Below are positions 41,308-48,699 of a stretch of DNA of 64,000 nucleotides, one piece after another. Made by a program: the position numbers and the translations under genes. The DNA is from Micromonospora antibiotica (GTDB lineage Bacteria > Actinomycetota > Actinomycetes > Mycobacteriales > Micromonosporaceae): positions 186,001-250,000 of the forward strand of contig NZ_JAGFWR010000005.1 of NCBI RefSeq assembly GCF_017599305.1, read 5' to 3'. The number at the start of each line of letters is the position of its first letter. Position 1 is the first letter of the stretch. Under the pieces are notes generated by a model that was not told the origin of the DNA, did no database searches, and was given only the letters and a program-made list of their open reading frames with translations.

Positions 41308-41328
41308 TTCGTAAACTCTGCTAACGAA
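41308..41328. promoter_or_regulatory. Candidate ROK operator
   Basis: The half-sites TTCGTAAAC and GCTAACGAA flank a 3-bp centre and match at 7 of 9 positions as inverted repeats. The site lies 17 bp upstream of the ROK start codon, in the 200-bp divergent gap leading to the GH3 gene, and is AT-rich against the background. Confidence 0.55.
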
Positions 41329-41491
41329 TCGCGCTGGTCAGGGATGTCCGTAGCGTATCGGCCGACCCACGCCGGGAAACTCGGACGACCCGGCCGGCCG
41401 CGCCGACACTCGTGCCATCCGGCGGCACAGGGCCGCAAACCCGGGACATCCGGGCAGCCGTACGGCACACACCGGCGGAAAGGAGATTCAG

Positions 41492-42973
41492 GTGGGGGAT
41501 CCGGGGCTGCGCCGGCTGGCGCTGGGCACACTGCTGGCCGCCTACCCGGGGCCGGTGCCACCGGACTGGGCGGTCGACCTGGTCGCCGAGGGACTGGCCG
41601 GGCACACCCTCTTCGGCACCAACGTGCACGACCCGGCCCAGCTGGCGGCGAGCACCGCCGCGCTGCGTACCGCCCGGTCGGACGTGCTGGTCGCCATCGA
41701 CGAGGAGGGTGGTGACGTCACCCGGCTCGCCCACGCCACCGGCAGCCCGTACCCGGGCAACGCGGCGCTCGGCGTGGTCGACGACACCACACTCACCCGG
41801 CGGATCTATGCGGCCATCGGCGGCGAACTCGCCGCCGTCGGCGTCACCGTCGACCTGGCCCCCACGGTGGACGTGAACACCGCCGACGAGAACCCGGTGA
41901 TCGGCACCCGTTCGTTCGGGGCCGACCCGGGGCGGGTCGCCGCCCACACGGCAGCTGCCGTGGCGGGTCTCCAGTCGGTCGGGGTGGCGGCCTGCGCCAA
42001 GCACTTCCCGGGCCACGGCGCGACCGTCGCCGATTCGCACCACGAGCTGCCCACGGTGGACGCCGACACGGCGCTGCTGCGGGCCCGGGACCTGCCGCCC
42101 TTCGCTGCGGCGGTCGACGCGGGCGTACAGGCGGTCATGACGGCGCACATCCGGGTGCCGGCGCTGACCGGGGACGGGCCGGCCACCTTCAGTCGGGCCG
42201 TCCTGGTCGACCTGCTGCGCGGCGAACTCGGCTTCACCGGCACGGTGATCACCGACGCGTTGGAGATGAAGGGCGCGGCCGTCGCCGCCGGTGGGGTCGG
42301 CCCCGCCGCCGTACGGGCGCTGGCCGCCGGGGCGGACCTGCTCTGCGTGGGCGCGCGGGTGGACGCCGCGCTGGTCGAGCGGGTGGTGGCCGAGATCGTC
42401 GGAGCGATCGGCGACGGCCGGCTGGACCGGGCCCGGGTGGAACAGGCCGCCGGCCGGGTCGCCGCGCTCGCCGCCTGGACCCGGGTCGCAAGCCAACCCC
42501 GCCCCCTCCCGGCCGGCGCTGACCGCACGCCCGGGTCAGGCCCGCCCGGCATCGGTTACCGGGCTGCCCGCCGGGCCGTCCGGGTGGAGGGCGAGCTGCC
42601 CCGGGGGGAACGGCCCCTCGTGGTGCAGGTGTACGCCGCCGCCACCATCGCCGAGGGGCGGGTGCCCTGGGGGCTGGGCCCTCACCTGTCCCGGGTCGAG
42701 CAGGTCCGGGTGGTTGCCGCCGAGGCGGATCCGGCAGCGTTGCGGCGTCTCGCCGCCGGGCGGCCGATCGTACTGGTCGGCCGGCACCTGCACCGGTTGC
42801 CCGGCGGGCCGGCCCTCGTCGGGTCGCTGGCCGCGACACACGCGCTGACGGTGCTGGAGATGGGCTGGCCGGGGCGGTGGCGACCGAGCGGGGTGCGGGC
42901 CTTCGTCACCACCTACGGCGCGAGTCATGCCAACGGTCGCGCGGCGGCGGAGGTGCTCGGCCTGACCGACTGA
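41492..42973 (+). CDS. GH3 family beta-N-acetylhexosaminidase-like glycosidase
   Basis: A 493-residue NagZ-type GH3 enzyme. KHFPGHGATVADSHHELP (170-187) contains the His/Asp acid-base loop typical of NagZ, and Asp255 in TDALEMKG is the expected nucleophile. The enzyme would release N-acetylglucosamine from muropeptides or chitin fragments. No signal peptide is apparent, so it is probably cytoplasmic. GTG 41492 has AAAGGAG at 6 nt. The C-terminal 130 residues after WTRVAS form an extra domain. Confidence 0.9.
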   Translation: MGDPGLRRLALGTLLAAYPGPVPPDWAVDLVAEGLAGHTLFGTNVHDPAQLAASTAALRTARSDVLVAIDEEGGDVTRLAHATGSPYPGNAALGVVDDTTLTRRIYAAIGGELAAVGVTVDLAPTVDVNTADENPVIGTRSFGADPGRVAAHTAAAVAGLQSVGVAACAKHFPGHGATVADSHHELPTVDADTALLRARDLPPFAAAVDAGVQAVMTAHIRVPALTGDGPATFSRAVLVDLLRGELGFTGTVITDALEMKGAAVAAGGVGPAAVRALAAGADLLCVGARVDAALVERVVAEIVGAIGDGRLDRARVEQAAGRVAALAAWTRVASQPRPLPAGADRTPGSGPPGIGYRAARRAVRVEGELPRGERPLVVQVYAAATIAEGRVPWGLGPHLSRVEQVRVVAAEADPAALRRLAAGRPIVLVGRHLHRLPGGPALVGSLAATHALTVLEMGWPGRWRPSGVRAFVTTYGASHANGRAAAEVLGLTD

Positions 42974-43164
42974 GTCAGGACCTGCCTGCCGGGCCCGGCC
43001 CGACCGGCGACGCCGGGGCCGGCCGACGACGCCGGGTCACGGCCGCCGTCCGCGCCGGGGCACTTCACGGACCGGTGCTCACCCGCCGGTCCCCCACCGG
43101 CAGCCGGCCGACGACACCCGGGGGCCCGGCGGGGACAGTTGCCGTGGTCGCCCGGGGAGGTCGG

Positions 43165-43527
43165 TCAGCGACGCCAGGGGGCCGGGTCGGCGACGCCGGG
43201 GGGCCGGTCGCCGTGGTCGTCGGGGAGGCCGAGCAGCCGCCCGACCGCGGTGATCCGCAGCACCCGGGACACCACCGGTTGCGGGTCGACCAGCCGCAGG
43301 GTGGCTCCCCGGCCGACCGCCTCGGCCGCCCCGCGCAGCAGTGCGGCCACCGCCGTGGAGTCGAGGAAGGTGACGGCGGCGAGGTCGACGACGATCTCCA
43401 ACAGGCCGGCCCGGCCGAGCGCCTCGTCGAGAGCGTGTTCCAGCCCGGGAACGGTGGCGATGTCCAGGTCACCCTCCGGTGCCAGCACCACCCGGCCGGA
43501 CTCCTCGCCCGGCGTCGGCAGCTGCAT
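43165..43527 (-). CDS. STAS-domain anti-sigma factor antagonist
   Basis: 120 residues of a SpoIIAA/RsbV-like STAS domain: VVLAPEGDLDIATVPGLEHAL, VVDLAAVTFLDSTAVAALLRG (the Ser or Thr in DST is the expected phosphorylation site) and LRLVDPQPVVSRVLRITAVGRLLGL. It would bind a kinase-type anti-sigma factor, which is not encoded next to it. ATG 43527 is the sensible start. The C-terminus runs into Pro/Asp-rich sequence. Confidence 0.85.
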   Translation of the reverse strand: MQLPTPGEESGRVVLAPEGDLDIATVPGLEHALDEALGRAGLLEIVVDLAAVTFLDSTAVAALLRGAAEAVGRGATLRLVDPQPVVSRVLRITAVGRLLGLPDDHGDRPPGVADPAPWRR

Positions 43528-43836
43528 ACCCGTCCATTTCCGCTTCGCCGGCCACCGCTGACCGCGCGCCGACCCTCGCCGCGACGGCCGACCATACCGG
43601 TGGCCCCTGACATCGTTCGGCCGGGCAGCCGCCGGAGCATCTCCGGCCGCCTGCACAGCACGGTGCGTCACCGGAGCGCGCCGGGATGCCGGCCACCTGT
43701 CTGGGCAGCTCAAGTCCACTACCGGACAATGTCAACGCGCCGGGCACCCCTTGCCCGGCACGCCAACGAGCACATAGCGTAACCAGCGCCGTAGGTCGGC
43801 CGGCGGCGCCGGTCACGGCGGGGCCTGGGGCGGTTT

Positions 43837-43872
43837 GCGGACCGTGGATCCGGCCCGGGATCCACGGTCCGC
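43837..43872 (-). terminator. Perfect 15-bp hairpin
   Basis: GCGGACCGTGGATCC (43837-43851) pairs exactly with 43858-43872 around a 6-nt loop. It lies about 80 bp past the stop of the minus-strand acetyltransferase gene and likely terminates it. Confidence 0.7.
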
Positions 43873-43954
43873 GCGCCATCCGACCGACCTGGCCGGCGAG
43901 CGACCGGGTGCCCATCTCGGGCTGGACGCCACCCGTACCGCCACCGGACGCCGG

Positions 43955-44617
43955 TCAGGGCGGGTAGACGCCGCACGACGACCAGCCCCGGTCGGGGAAA
44001 CCGGCCGCCTCGGCGACCCGGGCGGAACCGAGGTTCGCGGGGTCGTGGCGGTAGGTCGGCACCGCACCCTCGTCGAGCACCCGCCGGGCGGCCTGCGCGA
44101 CGAGTCTGCGGGCCAGCCCCCGGCCGCGCGCCGCCGGGACCGTGCCGACCGCCAGTTCGTGCCCGTACGCGTCGTGGCGTTTGATCCCGACACCAGCCAG
44201 GTAGCCGCCGTCGTCGTCGCGGACCACGAGCACGTCGGAGTCGAACAGGTGCAGCCAGGGCGGCAGGGCCGGATCGGTGGGAGCGGTCCACCCGCCGACG
44301 TCGGGCAGCGCCGGCGGGGTGAGACACCACCGGAACACGTCGTCGTGGACCACCCAGCCGGGCTGCCCGACCATGGCCGGCAGGGCCTCGTGCAGCGCGG
44401 ATCGTGACCTCGCGGCGAGCGCCCGGACGGCTTCGACCCGTCGCGGCGGCACGGAGAGCACCGTGCTGCCGGCGACCCGGACGGCGATCGCCGGGCGGAG
44501 ACGGCCGTCCCAGGCCGGGCGGGTGCGCCGCCAGGAGCCGACCACGTGCAGACCGGGGCCGGCCGGCCACTGCCCGAGCCAGGTCGCCAGGTGCAGGTAC
44601 AACCGCCGCTCCAGCAC
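43955..44617 (-). CDS. GNAT-family N-acetyltransferase
   Basis: 220 residues. The C-terminal half has the acetyl-CoA motif (HELAVGTVPAARGRGLARRLVAQAARRVL) and the closing DPANLGSARVAEAAGFPDRG. The N-terminal half resembles the GNAT-associated region seen in other actinobacterial acetyltransferases. The substrate is unknown, and it stands alone between an intergenic region and a terminator hairpin. Confidence 0.85.
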   Translation of the reverse strand: MLERRLYLHLATWLGQWPAGPGLHVVGSWRRTRPAWDGRLRPAIAVRVAGSTVLSVPPRRVEAVRALAARSRSALHEALPAMVGQPGWVVHDDVFRWCLTPPALPDVGGWTAPTDPALPPWLHLFDSDVLVVRDDDGGYLAGVGIKRHDAYGHELAVGTVPAARGRGLARRLVAQAARRVLDEGAVPTYRHDPANLGSARVAEAAGFPDRGWSSCGVYPP

Positions 44618-44808
44618 CGCCCGCCCCTCTCACCCGGTGGCCATCCCATGATCCACGGTACGCCGCACCGCCACCGACGGCGGTCCGGTTGCCGATGGCG
44701 GTGCGCGGGTAGCAGAGGAATGGACCGTGACCTGCCTCACCGGAACCCGGTCCATCGACGATGCGTCATATCTATTTCCATACATGTACACCTTTCTTTG
44801 GGACGGTA

Positions 44809-45015
44809 ATGGTCATGCCCATGCAGCCGAATGACCGATACCAGCAGCACGGCGTGTGTTTCTGGGGTACGGCGGAGGCCACCGGCCTCTTCCCCGCCCA
44901 ACCGCGGTACCGGGAGATCCGGTGCGGTCGCGGCGTCGAGGGACGACTCTCCTGGAGCGAACTCGACACCCTCCCCGCCGGCTCCTCCGCCCGACGCGGT
45001 CTCACCGCCCACTGA
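44809..45015 (+). CDS. Small Cys-containing hypothetical protein
   Basis: A possible 68-residue protein (MVMPMQPNDRYQQHGVCFWG...). Third-position GC becomes high after the first ten codons, and GGGACG precedes ATG 44809 at 6 nt. Two cysteines and several aromatics suggest a small folded domain, but I recognise no family. The upstream 44,618-44,808 is a lower-GC region with an 8-bp inverted repeat (ATGGACCG, 44720-44727 and 44748-44755) and no gene. Confidence 0.4.
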   Translation: MVMPMQPNDRYQQHGVCFWGTAEATGLFPAQPRYREIRCGRGVEGRLSWSELDTLPAGSSARRGLTAH

Positions 45016-45120
45016 GATGCGGACCGGCGCCCCTACCGGGGTGTCCGGCCGGGGCGTTCGCACACCTGTCGGGTAGCGTCTTGTGGTCGATTCCGGCCAG
45101 CGACAGGAGAAGCGCAGCGC

Positions 45121-45639
45121 ATGGGCAAGAAGACGATCCACGTCTCCGACTTCAGCGGCACCGTGCTGCGTCCCGACGACGAGGTGGTCCGGGTCGTCGT
45201 GCTGGAGCATCCCGACCTGGTGGCCGGGCCCGTGCAGTTGGACGCCACCGTGACCGAGGTGGAGGGCATCGACGACGCCGCGCTCGACGTGGCGGTGGTC
45301 GAGATCCACGACCTGCACGCGGGCGGGGAGCCGCGCCGGGTGGTGCTGACCGCGAGCGAGTTCGACGCGATGGCGACGGACACGCCGATGGCGCAGCTGT
45401 TGCGGACGGCGGAGCGGGTCCGTCCGCCGAAGGCCCGCAAGAGCACCGAGAAGATCGACTACGGCACCCTCGACCACGCCGGGAGGCCGCACCGGGGCCG
45501 GGTCACCGAGGAGGAGGCCCGGCTGGTGCGCGAGCAGCTCGACGAGGTCAACAAGCGACTCGCCGACGCCGGGGTCCGGCAGATCGACCCGGCCGACCCG
45601 GAGCACGCCCTGCGTTACGGCTTCCCGGCCACCGACTGA
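45121..45639 (+). CDS. Hypothetical 172-residue protein
   Basis: MGKKTIHVSDFSG... with GGAGAAG before the ATG. The N-terminal half is beta-rich with many Val/Asp (RVVVLEHPDLVAGPVQLDATVTEVEG). Residues 105-172 are basic then helical (STEKIDYGTLDHAGRPHRGRVTEEEARLVREQLDEVNKRLADAG). The general layout recalls Lsr2-type nucleoid proteins (short beta N-terminus plus C-terminal helices), but the characteristic Lsr2 motifs are not there, so I leave it unassigned. Confidence 0.7.
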   Translation: MGKKTIHVSDFSGTVLRPDDEVVRVVVLEHPDLVAGPVQLDATVTEVEGIDDAALDVAVVEIHDLHAGGEPRRVVLTASEFDAMATDTPMAQLLRTAERVRPPKARKSTEKIDYGTLDHAGRPHRGRVTEEEARLVREQLDEVNKRLADAGVRQIDPADPEHALRYGFPATD

Positions 45640-45741
45640 CTCACCGGTGGCCGGGCATCCCGGTCCCGCGCCCGGCCGTCGGTGGGACCGCCCGGTCCCG
45701 CCGGGCCGGTGTGCGTCGTCCCGGCCGCCGACGGGGGTGCG

Positions 45742-46458
45742 CTACCGCCCGGAGAGCGCGGCGGCCACCCGTGCCTCGACCCCGTTCTTGGTCAGGCCCA
45801 GGCCGGACAGCACGCCCGCACCGTCCTCCAGCTCCAACAGGGCCAGCAGGACGTGCTCGGTGCCGATGTAGTTGTGCCCGAGCCGCAACGCCTCCCGGAA
45901 GGTGAGTTCGAGGGCTTTCTTGCCCTGCCCGTCGTACGGGATCAGGTCGGGGACCTGGTCGGTCGGGGCGGGCAGTGTCGCCGCGACCGCCTCCCGGACG
46001 GCCGCCGGGCTCAACCCCTCGGCGAGCAGGGCCTTGGCGGCGAGGCCGTCCGGTTCGGCGAGCAGGCCGAGCACCAGGTGTTCCGGTCGGATCTCGGCGT
46101 TGCCGGCGCCCCGGGCCTCCTCCTGCGAGGCGATCACCACGTTGCGGGCGCGCGGGGTGAACCGGCTGAAACCCGCGTTGGGGTCCAGGGCCGCCGCCGC
46201 GTCGGCCTTCGTGGCGGAACGCTTCTGGGCAGCCTGCTTGCTCACCCCCATGCTGTTGCCGATCTCGGTCCAGGAGGCACCGGAGCGGCGGGCCTGGTCG
46301 ACGAAGTGGCCGATCAGGTGGTCGGCGAGGTCGCCGAGGTGGTCGGCGACGAGCACCGCGTCGCTGAGCTGGTCGAGGGCGGCGGGACGGGCCTGCTTGA
46401 TGGCCTGGATCAGCTCGTCGAGGCGGACAGGGTGCGGGAGTTGAGTGGGTTCCGTCAT
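45742..46458 (-). CDS. HTH plus double Clp N-domain protein, probable regulator
   Basis: 238 residues. The N-terminal part contains a helix-turn-helix (SWTEIGNSMGVSKQAAQKR, 62-80). The C-terminal part (from about 95) is a Clp N-domain pair (FTPRARNVVIASQEEARGAGNAEIRPEHLVLGLL; LTFREALRLGHNYIGTEHVLLALLE), without any AAA+ ATPase. The Clp N-domain normally recognises substrates or adaptors, so this fuses DNA binding to a proteostasis sensor. There is no ribosome site before ATG 46458. The promoter and two palindromes predict a leaderless, self-regulated transcript. Confidence 0.85.
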   Translation of the reverse strand: MTEPTQLPHPVRLDELIQAIKQARPAALDQLSDAVLVADHLGDLADHLIGHFVDQARRSGASWTEIGNSMGVSKQAAQKRSATKADAAAALDPNAGFSRFTPRARNVVIASQEEARGAGNAEIRPEHLVLGLLAEPDGLAAKALLAEGLSPAAVREAVAATLPAPTDQVPDLIPYDGQGKKALELTFREALRLGHNYIGTEHVLLALLELEDGAGVLSGLGLTKNGVEARVAAALSGR

Positions 46459-46508
46459 GCGTCAACCATAGGTTGACGCGCCCTCAATCGTCAACCACGG
46501 GTTGACGA
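46459..46508. promoter_or_regulatory. Paired palindromic operator
   Basis: Two copies of CGTCAACCnnnGGTTGACG lie at 46459-46479 (with flanking G/C) and 46488-46508 (flanking T/A). Each is a 21-bp palindrome with perfect 9-bp arms, and their centres are 29 bp apart, close to three helical turns. The first touches the start codon of the HTH/Clp_N gene. Confidence 0.88.
46465..46494 (-). promoter_or_regulatory. Promoter inside the paired operator
   Basis: On the minus strand TTGACG (46494-46489) and TATGGT (46470-46465) are separated by 18 bp. The first lies in the upstream palindrome and the second in the downstream one, so bound protein would cover both boxes. The start of transcription would fall at or next to the ATG (46458). 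Confidence 0.65.
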
Positions 46509-46592
46509 TGAACTTCGCGGTGAGTAAATCCCGACACTCACGGTGATCCTGTGGACCCGTACCGCAACATCAGTGGGGCCACTAATCGATAT

Positions 46593-46608
46593 CGGTCTCT
46601 GTAGACCG
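46593..46608 (+). promoter_or_regulatory. Small hairpin next to the ribosome site of the three-repeat protein
   Basis: CGGTCT and AGACCG pair around CTGT, directly before the ggaggagg purine run of the 46628 gene. It could affect translation initiation or stabilise the 5' end. Confidence 0.4.
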
Positions 46609-46627
46609 GAGGAGGTTCCGTCCCCTC

Positions 46628-47539
46628 ATGCTCGGAACGATGAAACGCCTCGCCGCGCTCACCACCACAGCGCTGCTCCTCACCACAGCCCTCGGCGCGA
46701 CCGCCGCATCGGCCGCCCCCGACGCCGCCCGGTCGGCCCCCGACCGCGCCGCCAAGACCACCCTCGTCGCCTCCTGGTACTCGGGCACCCTCGCCGCGGG
46801 CGCCACCCAGAACTGGCAGTGGAACAACAACCCGGCCGGCGCCGTCTACCAGGTCGGGCTCTCCCCCACCGGGGCCAGCACCACCCAGCCGTGCCAGTTC
46901 CAGGTGACCCGGAGCTGGTACACCCAGCTCTACAGTGGTGAGCGCCGGTTCAACTGGACCATCCGCAACACCGGCGCGATCGCCTGCGGCACCCAGGTCA
47001 TGCTCAGCTCGCTGAACTCCGGGGCCAGCTGGGCTCTCGGCGGCATCTCCCCCGGCGGCTCGGTCACCTCGGTCTGGAACAACAACCCGGCCAACATGGC
47101 GTTCCTGCCCGGGGTGGCGCCCAGCGGCGCCACCAGCGCGACCCCCTGCCAGTTGGAGGTGACCAGCTCCTGGTACGCCCGGCAGACCAACGGTGAGCGC
47201 AAGTTCTACTTCACCGTCAAGAACGTCGGCTCCATCACCTGCGCCGGCACCGCGCTGCTGGGCAACACGTCGACCTCGACCACCTGGTCCACCGGCACGC
47301 TCGCACCGTCGGCCAGCAGCGGATCGGTGTGGTACAACGCCAACCCGACGACGCTGGTCTACCTGCCCGGCCTCAACCCCGCCGTGTCCACCAGCACCTG
47401 CCAGTTCGGCGTCACCAGCAGCTACTACCAGCAGGTGGTGAACTCCGACGGCACCGTCCAGCGGCAGTACCTCGCCTACTACACCAACAACGGCGCGGTC
47501 AGCTGCTCCGCCACTTTCCTCCTCGCCTCGATCACCTGA
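46628..47539 (+). CDS. Secreted protein of three repeated Cys-pair domains
   Basis: 303 residues. The signal peptide covers about 1-33 (MKRLAALTTTALLLTTALGATAASA). Three repeats of about 82 residues follow. Each has a Trp-x-Gly start region, a NNP or NANP turn, L(P)G(L/V)xP, PCQxxVTxSWY (third copy TCQFGVTSSYY), a xRxFxxTxxNxG(A/S)I/VxC block and one Cys at each end, so one disulfide per domain is likely. The fold looks like a beta-sandwich, and I recognise no family. Start is ATG 46628 or ATG 46640. Possibly a surface or matrix protein, or a carbohydrate binder. Confidence 0.85.
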   Translation: MLGTMKRLAALTTTALLLTTALGATAASAAPDAARSAPDRAAKTTLVASWYSGTLAAGATQNWQWNNNPAGAVYQVGLSPTGASTTQPCQFQVTRSWYTQLYSGERRFNWTIRNTGAIACGTQVMLSSLNSGASWALGGISPGGSVTSVWNNNPANMAFLPGVAPSGATSATPCQLEVTSSWYARQTNGERKFYFTVKNVGSITCAGTALLGNTSTSTTWSTGTLAPSASSGSVWYNANPTTLVYLPGLNPAVSTSTCQFGVTSSYYQQVVNSDGTVQRQYLAYYTNNGAVSCSATFLLASIT

Positions 47540-47548
47540 TCCACCGGC

Positions 47549-47581
47549 GCGGCGGCCCACCCGACCCGGGCGGGCCGCCGC
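47549..47581 (+). terminator. Terminator hairpin after the three-repeat protein
   Basis: GCGGCGGCCC (47549-47558) and GGGCCGCCGC (47572-47581) pair perfectly around a 13-nt loop, starting 9 bp after the stop codon. Confidence 0.7.
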
Positions 47582-47711
47582 ACCCGTCTTCCAGCAGGGC
47601 ACCCGTCGCCCGGCAGTTCCGGTACCGGTCCGCCCGACGCGGGTCGCCAGCGCTCCGATACCGTGCGCCCACGGACCGGATCGGACGGCGCTGCGGGAGA
47701 GGATCGGGATC

Positions 47712-48563
47712 ATGCGGTTGCACGTCGGCTGCGCGATGTGGACCCACCGGTCGTGGCAGGGGCGGCTGATCGCCCACCCGCTTGCGGCCCAGGAACGGCT
47801 GCGGCACTACGCCGGCTGGTGCGACGCGGTCGAGGGGAACACCACGTTCTACGCCACCCCGACCCGGGAGACCGTGGAGTCCTGGGCCCGGCAGACCGGG
47901 CCCGACTTCCGGTTCGTCCTCAAACTGCCGAAGGCCGTCACCCACGAACGCCGGCTCGTCGACGCCGACGCGCCGCTGCGGACCTACTTCGACGCGATCG
48001 CGCCGCTCGGCAGCCGGGCGCACGCCCTGTGGATCCAACTGCCGGGGTCGTTCGCGCCGACGGACGTCCCCGTGCTCGCCGACTTCCTCCGTCGGCTGCC
48101 TACCGAACACCGGTACGCCGTGGAGGTCCGGCACCCCGCCTTCTTCCGGGAGCCCGGCGCGACGCGACTGCTGGAAGGGGTGCTCGCCGACGCCTCGGCC
48201 GAGTGGGTCCCCTTCGACACCACCGCGTTCTTCCGTACTCCGCCGACCAGTGACGCGGAGCGGGAGGCGTGGACGAAGAAACCCCGCCTGCCGTTGCGGA
48301 CGGCGGCGCTGACCGACCGGCCGATCATCAGGTACCTCGGCCGCGACGCCGAGTCGGAGACGGTGCAGGGCTGGCAGCGCTGGGTCGAGATCGCCACCGG
48401 CTGGTTGCGGGAGGGCCGGTCACCGACCATGTTCGTGCACACCCCGGACAATGCCGACGCACCCCTGCTCGCCCGCCGGTTCCACGACGAGGTACGGGCC
48501 CGGGTGCCCGCGCTGGCGGCGCTGCCCGAGCCGATCCCGACCGGACCGCTCACCCTGTTCTGA
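47712..48563 (+). CDS. DUF72 family protein
   Basis: 283 residues of a DUF72 TIM-barrel: HVGCAMWTHRSWQGRLIA at the start, YAGWCDAVEGNTTFYATPTRETVESWARQ, FRFVLKLPKAVTHERRL, then WIQLPGSF and VEVRHPAFF. The family is widespread, nuclease-like by old annotation, without a proven activity. It is a single gene, and the next gene is convergent. The gap to it (48,564-48,699) holds a small GCCCGC/GCGGGC hairpin and a lone sequence resembling an arm of the 16.7-kb repeat. Confidence 0.9.
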   Translation: MRLHVGCAMWTHRSWQGRLIAHPLAAQERLRHYAGWCDAVEGNTTFYATPTRETVESWARQTGPDFRFVLKLPKAVTHERRLVDADAPLRTYFDAIAPLGSRAHALWIQLPGSFAPTDVPVLADFLRRLPTEHRYAVEVRHPAFFREPGATRLLEGVLADASAEWVPFDTTAFFRTPPTSDAEREAWTKKPRLPLRTAALTDRPIIRYLGRDAESETVQGWQRWVEIATGWLREGRSPTMFVHTPDNADAPLLARRFHDEVRARVPALAALPEPIPTGPLTLF

Positions 48564-48699
48564 CACCCGTACGACCTGCCGTCGGGGCATCAGGCCGCCC
48601 GCACCCCGGCGGGCGTCGCGCCGGGCGGGCCGCCGCACCGGGGTGGGATCAAGAGTTTCGTGAGCCTGACCCCGGCCGGCCTGTCGGGCACAGCACCGA

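Noticed and set aside
43720..44633. Long overlapping minus-strand frames around the GNAT gene
   Set aside because: Only the frame at 43955-44617 has the acetyl-CoA motif; the others are Arg/Pro-rich shadows.
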